Shown here one piece after another: positions 8,182-17,003 of a stretch of 64,000 bases of DNA. This DNA comes from Luteolibacter rhizosphaerae (GTDB taxonomy: Bacteria; Verrucomicrobiota; Verrucomicrobiia; Verrucomicrobiales; Akkermansiaceae). The notes below the pieces were generated by a model. The model worked only from the letters and a program-made list of their open reading frames with translations, had not been told where the DNA came from and did not search any database. The position numbers and the translations under genes are program-made. The stretch is from positions 1-64,000 of the forward strand of contig NZ_JAPDDR010000006.1 of the NCBI RefSeq assembly GCF_025950095.1, written 5' to 3'. Within the stretch, counting starts at the first letter, position 1. Every line of letters begins with the position of its first letter.

Positions 8182-8229
8182 CGCTTTTCCCTGAATAGAC
8201 CGCGGGCAGGGCCGTCTGTTCTTGTTAGA

Positions 8230-8763
8230 ATGCCCCTGCCGAACTCCGTATCCGCCATGTCGCCCCGCCGTCCTCAAGTCTGCGTCCTCGGCAGCGCCGA
8301 GCCCGGCTCGCCCGCCTTCGAATTGGCCGCCGCCGCAGGCACTTTGTTGGCCAGGCTCGGCATCACCGTAGTCAGCGGCTGCGGCAGCCCGGCCACCCGC
8401 GTCGCTGCGGAGAGCGCGCTCGCTGCCGGAGGCGAGGTCGTCAGCATCATCCCTTCGGACGATATAAAGACGGAGAACTGGCCCTGCACCGTGCTCATCC
8501 CCTGCGGCATGGGGGATGCCCGGAATCTCCTCATGGCCCTCGCCGGAGATGCCTGCATCGTCATTGGCGGCCGCGCCGGCACCATTTCGGAAGTCTGCCT
8601 CGCATGGCTCCATCGCCGCCCCTTGCTTCCTCTAACAGGTTGCGGCGGATGGTCCGATCAGCTTGAGCAGAACCCGCCCGACGAGCGCAAGAACTCGCCG
8701 ATCCTACCTTGGTCCTCGGTCGAGATGCTGCAAGCCCGCCTGAAAGAACTCGGTTTGGTCTAG
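8230..8763 (+). CDS. SLOG/Rossmann-like protein (LOG-related, TIGR00725-like)
   Basis: The protein has a Rossmann-like N-terminus (VCVLGSAEPG), a central SGCGSPA turn and the loop GGRAGTISEV, equivalent to the nucleotide-binding GGxGTxxE loop of LOG, TIGR00725 and SLOG proteins. LOG members release cytokinin-like bases from nucleotides, but many relatives are uncharacterised ligand-binding proteins. The 177-residue size fits. The start may be ATG 8257 (MSPRRPQV) rather than 8230. It runs convergently into the gene at 8768 with a 4-base gap. Confidence 0.8.
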   Translation: MPLPNSVSAMSPRRPQVCVLGSAEPGSPAFELAAAAGTLLARLGITVVSGCGSPATRVAAESALAAGGEVVSIIPSDDIKTENWPCTVLIPCGMGDARNLLMALAGDACIVIGGRAGTISEVCLAWLHRRPLLPLTGCGGWSDQLEQNPPDERKNSPILPWSSVEMLQARLKELGLV

Positions 8764-8767
8764 GCCA

Positions 8768-9238
8768 CTAGCGGTTCGGCCAGGTTTTGGCCAAGGCATC
8801 GTCCGATTCTCCATCGAACTCCATCAGAGAGTAGCTCCGCTTGAATTCGTCCAGCGACGCAGCTTGGTCGTTTGAGCCTAGAACCATTGCATCGATGCAG
8901 AAGTGATAGCTGGAGTAGTACCATTTGCCGTCTGATCCCTTCGCGATAAAGAGGTCATAGACCTTCGGATCCTGCTTGTGGCAGCGGGAACGATAAGCCA
9001 GCCACGAGCCGTCTTCATTGAAGATCGCTTCGCCATCATACCATTCGCCGTCACCGGGCTGTGCAGGCGTCGGAGCCGCGGCGAGGTCGGCGCGGATCGA
9101 CTGGATCATCGCATCCTTCGCGGCCCTCCGTTCCCGGGTGTGATAAACGTCACCGCCGTTCCTGAGGTAGTGCAATGAAGCGCCCGCCGCGAGGACCGCG
9201 ATCAAGCTCAAGGTGAGCAGCATCGTCTTGCGCTTCAT
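8768..9238 (-). CDS. Membrane-anchored or secreted protein of unknown function
   Basis: From ATG 9238 the 156-residue product has an N-terminal hydrophobic segment (MLLTLSLIAVLAAGASL) after a KRK n-region. A soluble domain follows with several aromatic residues (GEWYDGEAIF, KWYYSSYHFC) and two Cys that might form a disulfide. I recognise no family. It is followed upstream on the same strand by the small membrane protein at 9252, only 13 bases away, so the two are probably co-transcribed. Confidence 0.68.
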   Translation of the reverse strand: MKRKTMLLTLSLIAVLAAGASLHYLRNGGDVYHTRERRAAKDAMIQSIRADLAAAPTPAQPGDGEWYDGEAIFNEDGSWLAYRSRCHKQDPKVYDLFIAKGSDGKWYYSSYHFCIDAMVLGSNDQAASLDEFKRSYSLMEFDGESDDALAKTWPNR

Positions 9239-9251
9239 GGACCGTCTCAAT

Positions 9252-9569
9252 CTATCCGAAACTGGCGCGGGAGAAAGCATGAATCATCAAGCTCACCAGT
9301 GAAAGTAGCACCAGAAGCCCACTCAGCACCGTCCACCGTTTCGTGAACCAATCCGAGCGGTGCCGCTCCAGCCAGATCGTCCCCACAACCCACGCCGCAG
9401 GGATCAGCAGTAGCAGGAAGCCCCAGTCGCGCAGCATGAGGATCTCCCAAGGCCCTTCGCCTCTCCTGACTCGCGGGGCCGCTGCCACGAACATCGACCC
9501 GGCCAAAATCACCACGCAGTGCGCCACCGCGAAGATCGACTGCATGGCGTTGTCGCGGACGATAGGCAT
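9252..9569 (-). CDS. Small three-span membrane protein
   Basis: A 105-residue protein with hydrophobic segments at about 11-31, 48-66 and 80-96, separated by short basic loops (APRVRRGEG, ERHRSDWF). This resembles small inner-membrane proteins of unknown function common in PVC genomes. The gene sits between cutA and the anchored protein at 8768 on the same strand, with gaps of 17 and 13 bases, suggesting one transcript. No function can be assigned. Confidence 0.6.
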   Translation of the reverse strand: MPIVRDNAMQSIFAVAHCVVILAGSMFVAAAPRVRRGEGPWEILMLRDWGFLLLLIPAAWVVGTIWLERHRSDWFTKRWTVLSGLLVLLSLVSLMIHAFSRASFG

Positions 9570-9586
9570 GGATCCTCAATCTTGTC

Positions 9587-9901
9587 TCAGCCCCGGCAAC
9601 TCGCCACCAGCCATTCCAGATAGCCCGTGGATCCTGCCGCGATGGGGAGCGCCAGAATTTCCGGCACCTCATACGGATGCAGCTCACGGATCGCGGCCTC
9701 CAACTCCGGGTAGCAGGTGGTCTTGATGATCCCCATCACCTCGCTCGCCTGCTCCACCTTCCCCTCCCAGCGGTAGATGGATTCCACGCCGGGCAGAAGA
9801 TTGACGCAGGCCGCCACTTGCCTTTCCACCAAGGCTGCGCCAATCTGTCGCGCCTGCTCGATATCCGGGAAAGTGCAAAGAACGACCATGGCGTTTTCCA
9901 T
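9587..9901 (-). CDS. cutA: Divalent-ion tolerance protein CutA
   Basis: CutA is a small trimeric PII-like cytoplasmic protein historically linked to copper tolerance; its molecular role is unsettled. The sequence shows the family hallmarks: VVLCTFPD at the N-terminus, AACVNLLPGVESIYRWEGK in the middle, and LHPYEVPEILALPI near the C-terminus. I chose ATG 9901 (MENAMVV), giving 104 residues, the usual length; a longer reading to 9988 has no family support. It is divergent from the sensor kinase gene at 9951, 49 bases away. Confidence 0.95.
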   Translation of the reverse strand: MENAMVVLCTFPDIEQARQIGAALVERQVAACVNLLPGVESIYRWEGKVEQASEVMGIIKTTCYPELEAAIRELHPYEVPEILALPIAAGSTGYLEWLVASCRG

Positions 9902-9950
9902 GGCTCTTCTGAACACTTGAAACCGACAACTAGCAAACTCTGCCTTCTCT

Positions 9951-11135
9951 TTGAAACCCGGCTTCCTTGACAAAATCCTCGCCCGCATCGACCGGATCGA
10001 TCCGGCGGAAGCACGCCAACTTCTCGACCGTCTGGTGCGGGAGAAGGGTTTCCTGGAGCAGGTCTTCGAGGCGCTTCACGAGGGCGTCATCGTGCTGGAT
10101 GGGGAAGGGGAGATCTCCTTCATCAACGGGGCCGCCTGCCGCTTCTTCGGCCTGAATCCGGAAGCTGCCCAAGGCACCCTCATCACCGCCCGCATCCCAG
10201 GACTGGATTGGGCCTCGCTGGTGAAGCCCGGCATGGTGGTCTCGCGGGATCTGGAGATCTTCTATCCGGAGAACCGCTTCCTGAATTTCTATCTCTCGCC
10301 GATCAAACACGAGCAGTCCCCGGGCACCAATTTCGGCTGGGTCATGCTCGTCCGCGACCTGACCGTGACGCGCGCCGAGGCGGAGCAGACCTTGGAGTCC
10401 GAGCGCTTGAATGCCCTGACCCTGCTTGCCGCCGGCGTCGCCCATGAAATCGGGAATCCCCTGAACTCGCTGGACATCCATCTCCAGCTCATGGCCCGCA
10501 AGCTGAAGAAGCTGCCGCCCGGGGACCGCAAGCCGCTGGAGGAAAATCTCGAAACCGCCCGCAGCGAGATCAAGCGGCTCGATACGATCCTCCGCCAGTT
10601 CCTGCAGGCCATCCGCCCCACCACGCCGAACCGCGAGCGCTGCGATCTGCCCAAGGTGCTCTCCGACGCGCTGCGGCTCCTCGAACCGGAACTCGAAACC
10701 CGCGGCATCGCCGTCGAGCTTTCCCTCGCTACCGATTTTCCGCTCATGGAGGTGGATTCAGGGCAGTTCCAGCAGGTCTTCTACAACCTGATCCGGAATG
10801 CCTATCAGGCCATCGGCGGGGCAGGCGGCATCATCCGCGTGAGCGCCCGCGCGAACGAATACGAGGCCATCTTCACCATCGAGGACAACGGCACCGGCAT
10901 CCCCCCGGAGCAGATGGGCTCCCTGTTCGAACCCTACCGCACTACCAAGCAATCCGGCACCGGCCTCGGCCTGCTGATCGTTCGCCGCGTCGTCCGCGAG
11001 CACGGTGGCGAGATCGAGGTCCAGAGCGAACCCGGCAGCGGCACCCGCATCCTCATCCATCTTCCCCGCGGTCCGCGCCCGGTCCGCTTGCTGGAAGCCG
11101 ACCGCGTGATCGATATCGAAGCCAGCAGCCACTAG
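9951..11135 (+). CDS. NtrB-like soluble sensor histidine kinase with PAS domain
   Basis: This kinase phosphorylates a partner regulator, almost certainly the NtrC-like protein encoded 44 bases downstream. It has no membrane span. A PAS domain covers about residues 35-140 (EALHEGVIVLDGEGEI), then a HisKA helix with the H-box AAGVAHEIGNPLN, then an ATPase domain with NLIRNAYQ (N box), DNGTGIP (G1) and GTGLGL (G2). The first usable start is TTG 9951; no ATG lies near the N-terminus, so the exact start is uncertain. The signal sensed by the PAS domain is unknown; NtrB proteins respond to nitrogen status, but that is not shown here. Confidence 0.92.
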   Translation: MKPGFLDKILARIDRIDPAEARQLLDRLVREKGFLEQVFEALHEGVIVLDGEGEISFINGAACRFFGLNPEAAQGTLITARIPGLDWASLVKPGMVVSRDLEIFYPENRFLNFYLSPIKHEQSPGTNFGWVMLVRDLTVTRAEAEQTLESERLNALTLLAAGVAHEIGNPLNSLDIHLQLMARKLKKLPPGDRKPLEENLETARSEIKRLDTILRQFLQAIRPTTPNRERCDLPKVLSDALRLLEPELETRGIAVELSLATDFPLMEVDSGQFQQVFYNLIRNAYQAIGGAGGIIRVSARANEYEAIFTIEDNGTGIPPEQMGSLFEPYRTTKQSGTGLGLLIVRRVVREHGGEIEVQSEPGSGTRILIHLPRGPRPVRLLEADRVIDIEASSH

Positions 11136-11147
11136 ATGCCGGTTCCA

Positions 11148-11176
11148 TCGTTCGGAAATTCTGAATTCGTCATTTC
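11148..11176. repeat. 29-base intergenic motif, related copy at 58534-58562
   Basis: The stretch between the kinase and regulator genes, TCGTTCGGAAATTCTGAA followed by TTCGTCATTTC, differs at only a few positions from one downstream of the M42 peptidase gene (58534-58562). There it forms half of a hairpin. Both are intergenic. This may be a short dispersed element or a chance shared processing signal. Confidence 0.4.
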
Positions 11177-11179
11177 CTC

Positions 11180-12556
11180 ATGACTCCGACTCTCCTGATC
11201 GCCGACGACGAACGCGCCACCCGTGATGGCCTCCGCTCCGCCTTGGAGGAGGAGTTCGAGGTATTCACCGCTTCGAATTCGAAGGAGGCACTCCAAGTCC
11301 TCAAGTCCGAGCCTATCGACCTCCTCCTCACCGATCTCCGCATGGGCGGGGATTCCGGTATGGACCTTCTGAGCGAGGCGATGAAGCTGCCCAATCCGCC
11401 CGTGTCCATCATGATGACGGCCTATGGCTCGGTGGATACCGCAGTGGAGGCCATGCGCCGCGGGGCCTGGCACTTCGTCACCAAGCCGCTGAATCTTGAC
11501 GAGGTCGAAATGCTGCTGAAGCGCGCCCTGCGCAATCGCAAGCTGGAGACGGAGAACACCCAGCTCCGCGCGCAAATCGCGGATTCCTCCGGTCTGGAAC
11601 GCCTTGCAGGCAAGTCGCCTGCCATCCAGCGCGTGATCGATGTGGTCAGGCAGGTCGCGCCCACCCGCGCCACCGTGCTGATCGAAGGGGAATCAGGTAC
11701 CGGGAAGGAGGTGGTGGCGCATGCAATCCACCGTCTCAGCGGCCGCCCGCCGGAGAAACTGGTGATCGTCCACTGCGCCGCTCTCGCCCCGCAGATTCTG
11801 GAAAGCGAGCTCTTCGGCCACGAGAAGGGGGCCTTCACCGGCGCGGTCCAGCGCCGCATCGGCCGCTTCGAGCAGGCGGATGGCGGCACCCTCTTCCTCG
11901 ATGAGATCGGTGAGATCGATGCCTCGATCCAAGTGAAGCTCCTCCGCGCCCTTTCCGAGCGCACCATCGAGCGGGTCGGCTCGAATACCCCGGTGAAGGT
12001 GGATGTCCGCCTCGTCGCCGCCACCAACAAGAATCTCTCGGCCATGGTCGCGCGCGGGGATTTCCGGGAAGATCTTTACTTCCGCTTGAATGTCGTGCGG
12101 ATCGAAATGCCGCCGTTGCGGGAGCGCGCGGAGGACATCGTGATCCTCGCCGGAGCCTTCCTGAAGGAGTTCGCGGAGGAAAACGGTCGCCCGGTGAAGC
12201 CTCTCAGCGATGCCGCACTTTCCCGCCTCCGTGCCTATCCGTGGCCCGGTAATGTCCGCGAGCTCCGCACCGCCATCGAGCACGGTGTGGTGATGAGCAA
12301 TGACCCGGTGATCGACCTGCATCATTTGCCCTCCTCCGTGACGGGAGATGCCCCCCTCGCGATTCTCCCCGTGACGGTCCCGGCAGAGGGTAAAATCACC
12401 CTTGCCGCTCCCCGGGAATTCAACTTGCATGCGCTCGAAACTAGCGCCATCCGCTCCGCCCTGGCACAAGCCGGAGGCAACCGGACGCGGGCTGCCGAAC
12501 TTCTCGGCATCAGCCGCCGAACCCTCCAGCGCAAGCTGAAGGAGGAGGAAGACTGA
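11180..12556 (+). CDS. NtrC-like sigma-54-dependent response regulator
   Basis: An activator that remodels sigma-54 RNA polymerase when phosphorylated. In order: receiver domain (acidic pocket DDE at 11-13, phospho-Asp in LLLTDLRM), AAA+ domain with Walker A GESGTGKE and the GAFTGA loop that contacts sigma-54, Walker B GGTLFLDEIGE, and a Fis-type helix-turn-helix (RAAELLGISRRTLQRKL). All key residues are intact at 458 residues. It pairs with the PAS kinase just upstream. Its presence implies an rpoN gene elsewhere in the genome. I saw no convincing -24/-12 promoter in the window, so targets are unknown. Confidence 0.95.
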   Translation: MTPTLLIADDERATRDGLRSALEEEFEVFTASNSKEALQVLKSEPIDLLLTDLRMGGDSGMDLLSEAMKLPNPPVSIMMTAYGSVDTAVEAMRRGAWHFVTKPLNLDEVEMLLKRALRNRKLETENTQLRAQIADSSGLERLAGKSPAIQRVIDVVRQVAPTRATVLIEGESGTGKEVVAHAIHRLSGRPPEKLVIVHCAALAPQILESELFGHEKGAFTGAVQRRIGRFEQADGGTLFLDEIGEIDASIQVKLLRALSERTIERVGSNTPVKVDVRLVAATNKNLSAMVARGDFREDLYFRLNVVRIEMPPLRERAEDIVILAGAFLKEFAEENGRPVKPLSDAALSRLRAYPWPGNVRELRTAIEHGVVMSNDPVIDLHHLPSSVTGDAPLAILPVTVPAEGKITLAAPREFNLHALETSAIRSALAQAGGNRTRAAELLGISRRTLQRKLKEEED

Positions 12557-12586
12557 AGCTCGCCGAGGCCCCGCGACCGATTCCAC

Positions 12587-14425
12587 ATGAGCAGCCCCAC
12601 GACCTCGCATTTTGAAACGGCGGTGATGATCCGCCGGATCTTGTTTTTCCTGGTTCTGATCAGTTTCACCCTGCTCAACCTGCTGCCTCTTTTCCGGGGG
12701 CTGAATACGCCGCAGGCCATGGAGCAGGCGGCCATCGGGCGGGAGATCGCCCGCGGCAATGGCTTTGTGACCAAGATGGTCCGCCCGCTCGCCTATTATG
12801 AGGCGGAGAAGGAGAACAGCGGCCCGGTGGCCTTCACCGATTTCCGGGACACCTATCATGCGCCGCTGAACCCCTTGATCCTCGGGGCCGCGCTCAAGCT
12901 CGTGGGGGCCGACAAGCCCGACGCTTGGCCGATGGGCACCGGCGAGTTGATCTATCCCTTGGACCGTGTGGTCGCCTTGGTCTCGACACTCTTCTTTCTG
13001 ATGTCGATCGGGGTCTGCTACCTGCTGGTAGGCAGGATATTCGATCCCAAGATAGCCGGCGTCACCGCGGTGCTCATGATGCTCTGCGACCTGATGTGGC
13101 AGTTTTCCCAGAGCGGCCTGCCGCAGATGCTGCTCATGCTGCTCTTTTCCTGCGGCCTCTATTTCACCTACCGCGCCATGGAGGCGCAGGAGGAAGGTCG
13201 GAGTAGCTTGGGCATGGCCATCCTCGGCACGGCCTTCTTCGTGCTGATGTGCTTGGCCCATTGGATCGCAATCTGGATCTTTCTCGGCTTCGCGATCTTC
13301 GCCGCCGTGGTCTTCCGGCCGCGCGGTGTGGTGGCTCTGGCCGCCCTCGGCCTGCTGGCGGTGGCCATCAGCGTCCCGCTGATCCGGGCAAACGATATCA
13401 CGGGCCAGCCTTTCGGCACCGGCTTCTACGTCTTCTATAATGGCCTCGCCGGTGGTGCGGAGTCCATGGTGATGAGAAACCATGACCTCCAGAGCGAGCC
13501 CCTTTCCTTGGATGGTCTCCTGTTGAAAATCCTCGGCACGACCTTGGTGCAGGCTTCGGACCTCCTGCCCTTCCTGGGCGGTATTCTTGCCGCGCCGGTG
13601 TTCTTCATCTCCTTGCTCCACCCCTTCAAGCGCCGAACCATCGCCCATTTCCGCTGGGGGATCCTGCTCATGTGGGCATTCGCCGCCCTCGGCATGGCCG
13701 TTTTCGGGATTGATCGGGATCTCTCCACCAACCCGAACCAGATCCATATTCTCTTTGCCCCGATCATGGCGGCCTATGGATTGGCCTTCATCTCCATCCT
13801 TTGGACCCGGCTTGATTTCGTGGCCCAGGCTCCCTTCCTGCGGAACGCCCATTTCGTGGTGCTCATCGTTCTTTCCGCCGCCCCCATGCTCCTCACGCTC
13901 CCGAACAAGGTGAAGATCGGCATGTGGCTCAGCAAGGGCGGCGTTCCATGGGAGGGCTATCGCGCCGACTTGCTGAGCAAGAATCTCCCGGAATACTTCA
14001 AGCCGAAGGACAAGACCAGTGAGGTTCCGACTCCCGTGATCGTCTCCGACCAACCTTGGGCGGTCGCATGGTACACGGACACGCCCTCCGTCTGGTTGCC
14101 CAAGAACCGTCGTGGTTTCGAGAAATTGGAAGACACGGCCGCCCGTCTTGGCACTCCCTTCACTGGCATCCTCATCACTCCGAGCTCCTTCGATTCGGGT
14201 ATCCCATCGACAGTCCGGGGCCAGTATGGCGAGTTCGGATCCTTGGTTTTCAACGGCTACGTGAGCACCCTCACCGCCAGCAGCGCCCAGCGGAATGGCA
14301 TCGCCATCATGTCCATGGACGGCAAGCTCGAGCCCATCGCCCGCCGCTATGACGTCCTGCGCCCTCTCACTTGGGAGTTCGTCTGGTACGGCAGCCGAAC
14401 CACCGCCCCGGAGGGTCAGCGCTGA
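12587..14425 (+). CDS. Polytopic GT-C-like membrane protein (ArnT/PMT-like)
   Basis: A 612-residue protein with about ten hydrophobic spans and a C-terminal soluble domain (about 460-612). The first extracytoplasmic loop contains FRDTYHAPLNPLIL, resembling the acidic and His-Pro loop of ArnT/PMT-type GT-C glycosyltransferases, which use polyprenyl-linked sugars at the outer face of the membrane. Sugar and acceptor cannot be told. Its stop overlaps the xseB start by one base (TGATG), so expression is likely coupled to xseB-dxs. The glycosyltransferase call rests on topology and loop pattern only. Confidence 0.72.
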   Translation: MSSPTTSHFETAVMIRRILFFLVLISFTLLNLLPLFRGLNTPQAMEQAAIGREIARGNGFVTKMVRPLAYYEAEKENSGPVAFTDFRDTYHAPLNPLILGAALKLVGADKPDAWPMGTGELIYPLDRVVALVSTLFFLMSIGVCYLLVGRIFDPKIAGVTAVLMMLCDLMWQFSQSGLPQMLLMLLFSCGLYFTYRAMEAQEEGRSSLGMAILGTAFFVLMCLAHWIAIWIFLGFAIFAAVVFRPRGVVALAALGLLAVAISVPLIRANDITGQPFGTGFYVFYNGLAGGAESMVMRNHDLQSEPLSLDGLLLKILGTTLVQASDLLPFLGGILAAPVFFISLLHPFKRRTIAHFRWGILLMWAFAALGMAVFGIDRDLSTNPNQIHILFAPIMAAYGLAFISILWTRLDFVAQAPFLRNAHFVVLIVLSAAPMLLTLPNKVKIGMWLSKGGVPWEGYRADLLSKNLPEYFKPKDKTSEVPTPVIVSDQPWAVAWYTDTPSVWLPKNRRGFEKLEDTAARLGTPFTGILITPSSFDSGIPSTVRGQYGEFGSLVFNGYVSTLTASSAQRNGIAIMSMDGKLEPIARRYDVLRPLTWEFVWYGSRTTAPEGQR

Positions 14426-14775
14426 TGGCTACCCGTAAAAAAGCCGATCCGGCAGCCGCCGAAACGGGCGAAACCAGCTTCGAAGCCGCCCTCGCCGAGC
14501 TGGAGGGAATCGTCGCCGCCATGGAGGAAGAGCAACTTCCTCTTGAGGAATTGGTCGCCCGCTACGAAAAGGGCTCGAAATTGCTCGCGCGCTGCGAGAC
14601 GGTCCTCGCCTCCGCCCGGAAACGCCTCCAAACCATCTCCGCCCAAGCCGCTGCCGATGCCGCGGCGGCCGCCGGGGAGAATGAAGATTCTCCGGACGAA
14701 GACGACGAACCTGCCGGCCACCAGCCCGGCACCCCGGACGATAACGACGACGATGACGACATCCGCCTCTTCTGA
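14425..14775 (+). CDS. xseB: Exodeoxyribonuclease VII small subunit
   Basis: XseB is the small subunit of ExoVII, which degrades single-stranded DNA with XseA. The core (about residues 18-66) has the family pattern SFEAALAELEGIVAAME followed by LPLEELVARYEKG. Unlike the usual 70-80 residues it is 116 long, because of an Ala-rich stretch and a strongly acidic tail (DDNDDDDDIRLF). The last 23 bases overlap the dxs start in another frame. No xseA is in the window. xseB next to isoprenoid genes such as dxs is a known arrangement in other bacteria. Confidence 0.92.
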   Translation: MATRKKADPAAAETGETSFEAALAELEGIVAAMEEEQLPLEELVARYEKGSKLLARCETVLASARKRLQTISAQAAADAAAAAGENEDSPDEDDEPAGHQPGTPDDNDDDDDIRLF

Positions 14776-16645
14776 GCATTCCGCCCTCGGCCCCTTGCTT
14801 GCCGCCATCCGTTCGCCTGAAGACGTCAAAAATCTCCCGGAGGCCGATCTGATCAAGCTGGCCGCGGAGATCCGGCATTCGCTCATCACCTGCCTTTCCC
14901 GGACCGGCGGTCACCTCGGCCCGAATCTCGGCGTCGTCGAACTCACCGTCGCGCTTCACCGCGTCTTCTCCACGCCGGAGGACCAGTTCGTCTTCGATGT
15001 CGCCCACCAGGGTTACGTCCACAAGATGCTCACCGGCCGTGCCGACCGCATCCACACGATCCGCACTTACCAAGGCTTGAACGGCTTCCTGCTCCGCAGC
15101 GAGTCGGAGCACGATAGCTACGGCGCGGGCCACGCCGGCACCGCTCTTTCCGCCGCCCTTGGCATGGCCGCCGCCCGCGATCTCGCGAAGGAAGACAGCC
15201 ATGTCGTCGCCGTGGCCGGAGATGCCGCGTTTACTTGCGGCCCTACCCTCGAGGCGCTCAACAACATCGCGGAAACCACCAAGCGTTTCATCGTCGTGCT
15301 GAACGACAACGAGTGGTCGATCGACAAGAACGTCGGCGCCATCGCCCGCTATTTCAACGCCCTCCAGACCCACTCGACCTACGCCAGCGTCCGCAACACC
15401 GCCGCGGATTTCGTAGAGAAAGTGGCCGGCAAGGCCGTCCGCAAGCTCGCCCACAAGGTCGAGGAAGGCGCGAAGAACCTGCTCTTCCCGAACGTGCTTT
15501 TCGAGAAGTTCGGCCTGCGCTACTACGGCCCGATCGACGGTCACGATCTGCCGCTATTGGTCCGCACCTTCGAGCACCTCAAGACGCTCAACGAGCCGGT
15601 CGTCCTCCACATCATCACGGAGAAGGGCCGCGGCTATCAGCCGGCCCTCGACAATCCCGGCAAGTTCCACGGCCTCGGCGCCTACAAGATCGAGGACGGC
15701 TCCACCGATGTCTCGGCGACTCCGACTTGCTCGGACATCTTCGGCCGCACCGTGACCGACATGGCCAAGGCGGACGAAAAGGTCGTCGCCATCACCGCCG
15801 CCATGCCCGGCGGCACCAAGCTGGAGATCTTCAAGAAGGAGCTTCCCGCCCGCTACTATGACGTGGGCATCGCGGAAGAACACGCCGCGCTCTTCGCTTG
15901 CGGCATGGCCACGAAGGGTTTCAAGCCCTTCCTCGCCATCTACTCCACCTTCATGCAGCGCGCCTATGACATGATCATCCATGACATGGCGCTGCAGGGA
16001 CTGCCCGTCCGCCTCTGCATGGACCGTGGCGGTCTCTCCGGCGATGACGGCCCGACCCACCACGGCCTTTTCGATATCGGCTACCTCCGCCCCGTTCCCG
16101 GCTTGGTTCACATGCAGCCTGCGAATGAAGCGGAGTTCATCGCGATGCTGAAGTGGATGTCTACCTACGAGGCCGGCCCCTCGGCCATCCGTTATCCCCG
16201 CGGCCCGATCAACGGTACCCCGCTCGAAGCCTCGGTCACGCCGATCGAACTCGGCAAGTCGGTGGTCGTCGCGGAAGGCACGGATGTTCTTCTCCTGGGT
16301 CTCGGTACCCTTTTCTCCATGGCGGAGAAGACCAAGGCCATGCTTGAAGAGCGCGGCCTTTCCGTCTCCCTAGTCAACCCGCGCTTCATCAAGCCTCTCG
16401 ACACCTCGGTCATCGAGCGCCTCGCCAAGCAAGCCAAGGTCGTCTGCACCTTCGAGGACCACGTCCTCCACAATGGTTTCGGCTGCGGCGTCATCGAGCT
16501 CCTCTCCGACGCCCGCATCACCACTCCCGTCGAGCGCATCGGCTGGCCGGATGAGTTCGTCGAGCACGGCAAGCCGGACATCCTCATGAAGCTCCACGGC
16601 ATGACCGCGGAAGCCGCATTCGAGAAGATCATCGCGCACTTCTAA
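14753..16645 (+). CDS. dxs: 1-deoxy-D-xylulose-5-phosphate synthase
   Basis: Dxs condenses pyruvate and glyceraldehyde-3-phosphate with thiamine diphosphate, the first step of the MEP isoprenoid pathway. The product is 630 residues. It shows GGHLGPNLGVVELTVALH, the ThDP-binding GDAAFTCG followed by NDNEWSIDKNVG, and the DRGGLSGDDGPTHHG block with the family's catalytic histidines. I chose ATG 14753 (MTTSASSEHS) because the family domain begins soon after; earlier in-frame codons lie inside xseB. The 23-base overlap with xseB points to co-translation. Confidence 0.96.
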   Translation: MTTSASSEHSALGPLLAAIRSPEDVKNLPEADLIKLAAEIRHSLITCLSRTGGHLGPNLGVVELTVALHRVFSTPEDQFVFDVAHQGYVHKMLTGRADRIHTIRTYQGLNGFLLRSESEHDSYGAGHAGTALSAALGMAAARDLAKEDSHVVAVAGDAAFTCGPTLEALNNIAETTKRFIVVLNDNEWSIDKNVGAIARYFNALQTHSTYASVRNTAADFVEKVAGKAVRKLAHKVEEGAKNLLFPNVLFEKFGLRYYGPIDGHDLPLLVRTFEHLKTLNEPVVLHIITEKGRGYQPALDNPGKFHGLGAYKIEDGSTDVSATPTCSDIFGRTVTDMAKADEKVVAITAAMPGGTKLEIFKKELPARYYDVGIAEEHAALFACGMATKGFKPFLAIYSTFMQRAYDMIIHDMALQGLPVRLCMDRGGLSGDDGPTHHGLFDIGYLRPVPGLVHMQPANEAEFIAMLKWMSTYEAGPSAIRYPRGPINGTPLEASVTPIELGKSVVVAEGTDVLLLGLGTLFSMAEKTKAMLEERGLSVSLVNPRFIKPLDTSVIERLAKQAKVVCTFEDHVLHNGFGCGVIELLSDARITTPVERIGWPDEFVEHGKPDILMKLHGMTAEAAFEKIIAHF

Positions 16646-16660
16646 GAGCCTCTCTCCATC

Positions 16661-16897
16661 ATGGCCGAGTTCATCGAAAGAGTCGCCACCGACTGGATCG
16701 AAGTCCGTGCCAAACACGTGCGCGTCCGCAAGGGCCACCCCGGCATGCTGCAAATGAAGCAGCTCCGGGCGCTCTTTGAAGCCGATAGTCTCCCGGTAAT
16801 GAGTTGCTTTTGGATCACCCGGGACAAGCGCATCCACTTCAAGCCGAACTTCCCGGCCTCCCTGCGCCCCGCAGTTCGCGCGATCATGCTCCCCTGA
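16661..16897 (+). CDS. Small hypothetical protein
   Basis: A 78-residue protein, mildly basic, with no signal peptide or membrane span. It is rich in Arg, Lys and His (VRAKHVRVRKGHPGML) and has one Trp-containing segment (MSCFWITRDKRIHF). I recognise no family. It lies 15 bases after dxs on the same strand and could be the last gene of that operon. A coding function is supported by its position, ATG start and codon pattern, but not proven. Confidence 0.5.
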   Translation: MAEFIERVATDWIEVRAKHVRVRKGHPGMLQMKQLRALFEADSLPVMSCFWITRDKRIHFKPNFPASLRPAVRAIMLP

Positions 16898-16980
16898 AAC
16901 GCAGGGTTGCAATTTGCCCGATCTAACGGTTTGAGCATCTCCGTTTCTCGTTCATTATCAGCAATCGGGATCCGGGCATG

Positions 16981-17001
16981 CCCCTTGCGAATGGGAAGGG
17001 G
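16981..17001 (+). promoter_or_regulatory. Hairpin covering the ribosome-binding site of the lipoprotein gene
   Basis: CCCCTT (16981-16986) can pair with AAGGGG (16996-17001). The second half is the Shine-Dalgarno-like sequence two bases before the ATG at 17004. If formed, this 6-bp stem with a 9-base loop would hide the ribosome-binding site and dampen translation. It is short, and no ligand or RNA partner is implied. Confidence 0.35.
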
Positions 17002-17003
17002 TT

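Noticed and set aside
11180-12556. Sigma-54 promoters controlled by the NtrC-like protein within the window
   Set aside because: I looked for the TGGCAC-N5-TTGC pattern and found no match in an intergenic position.
11693-14053. A 786-codon antisense open frame over ntrC and the GT-C gene
   Set aside because: It spans two well-supported plus-strand genes, is His- and Gly-rich and shows no domain.
14543-14752. N-terminal extension of dxs into xseB
   Set aside because: The 70 extra residues are out of frame with xseB, Arg/Thr-rich and absent from Dxs; ATG 14753 fits family length.
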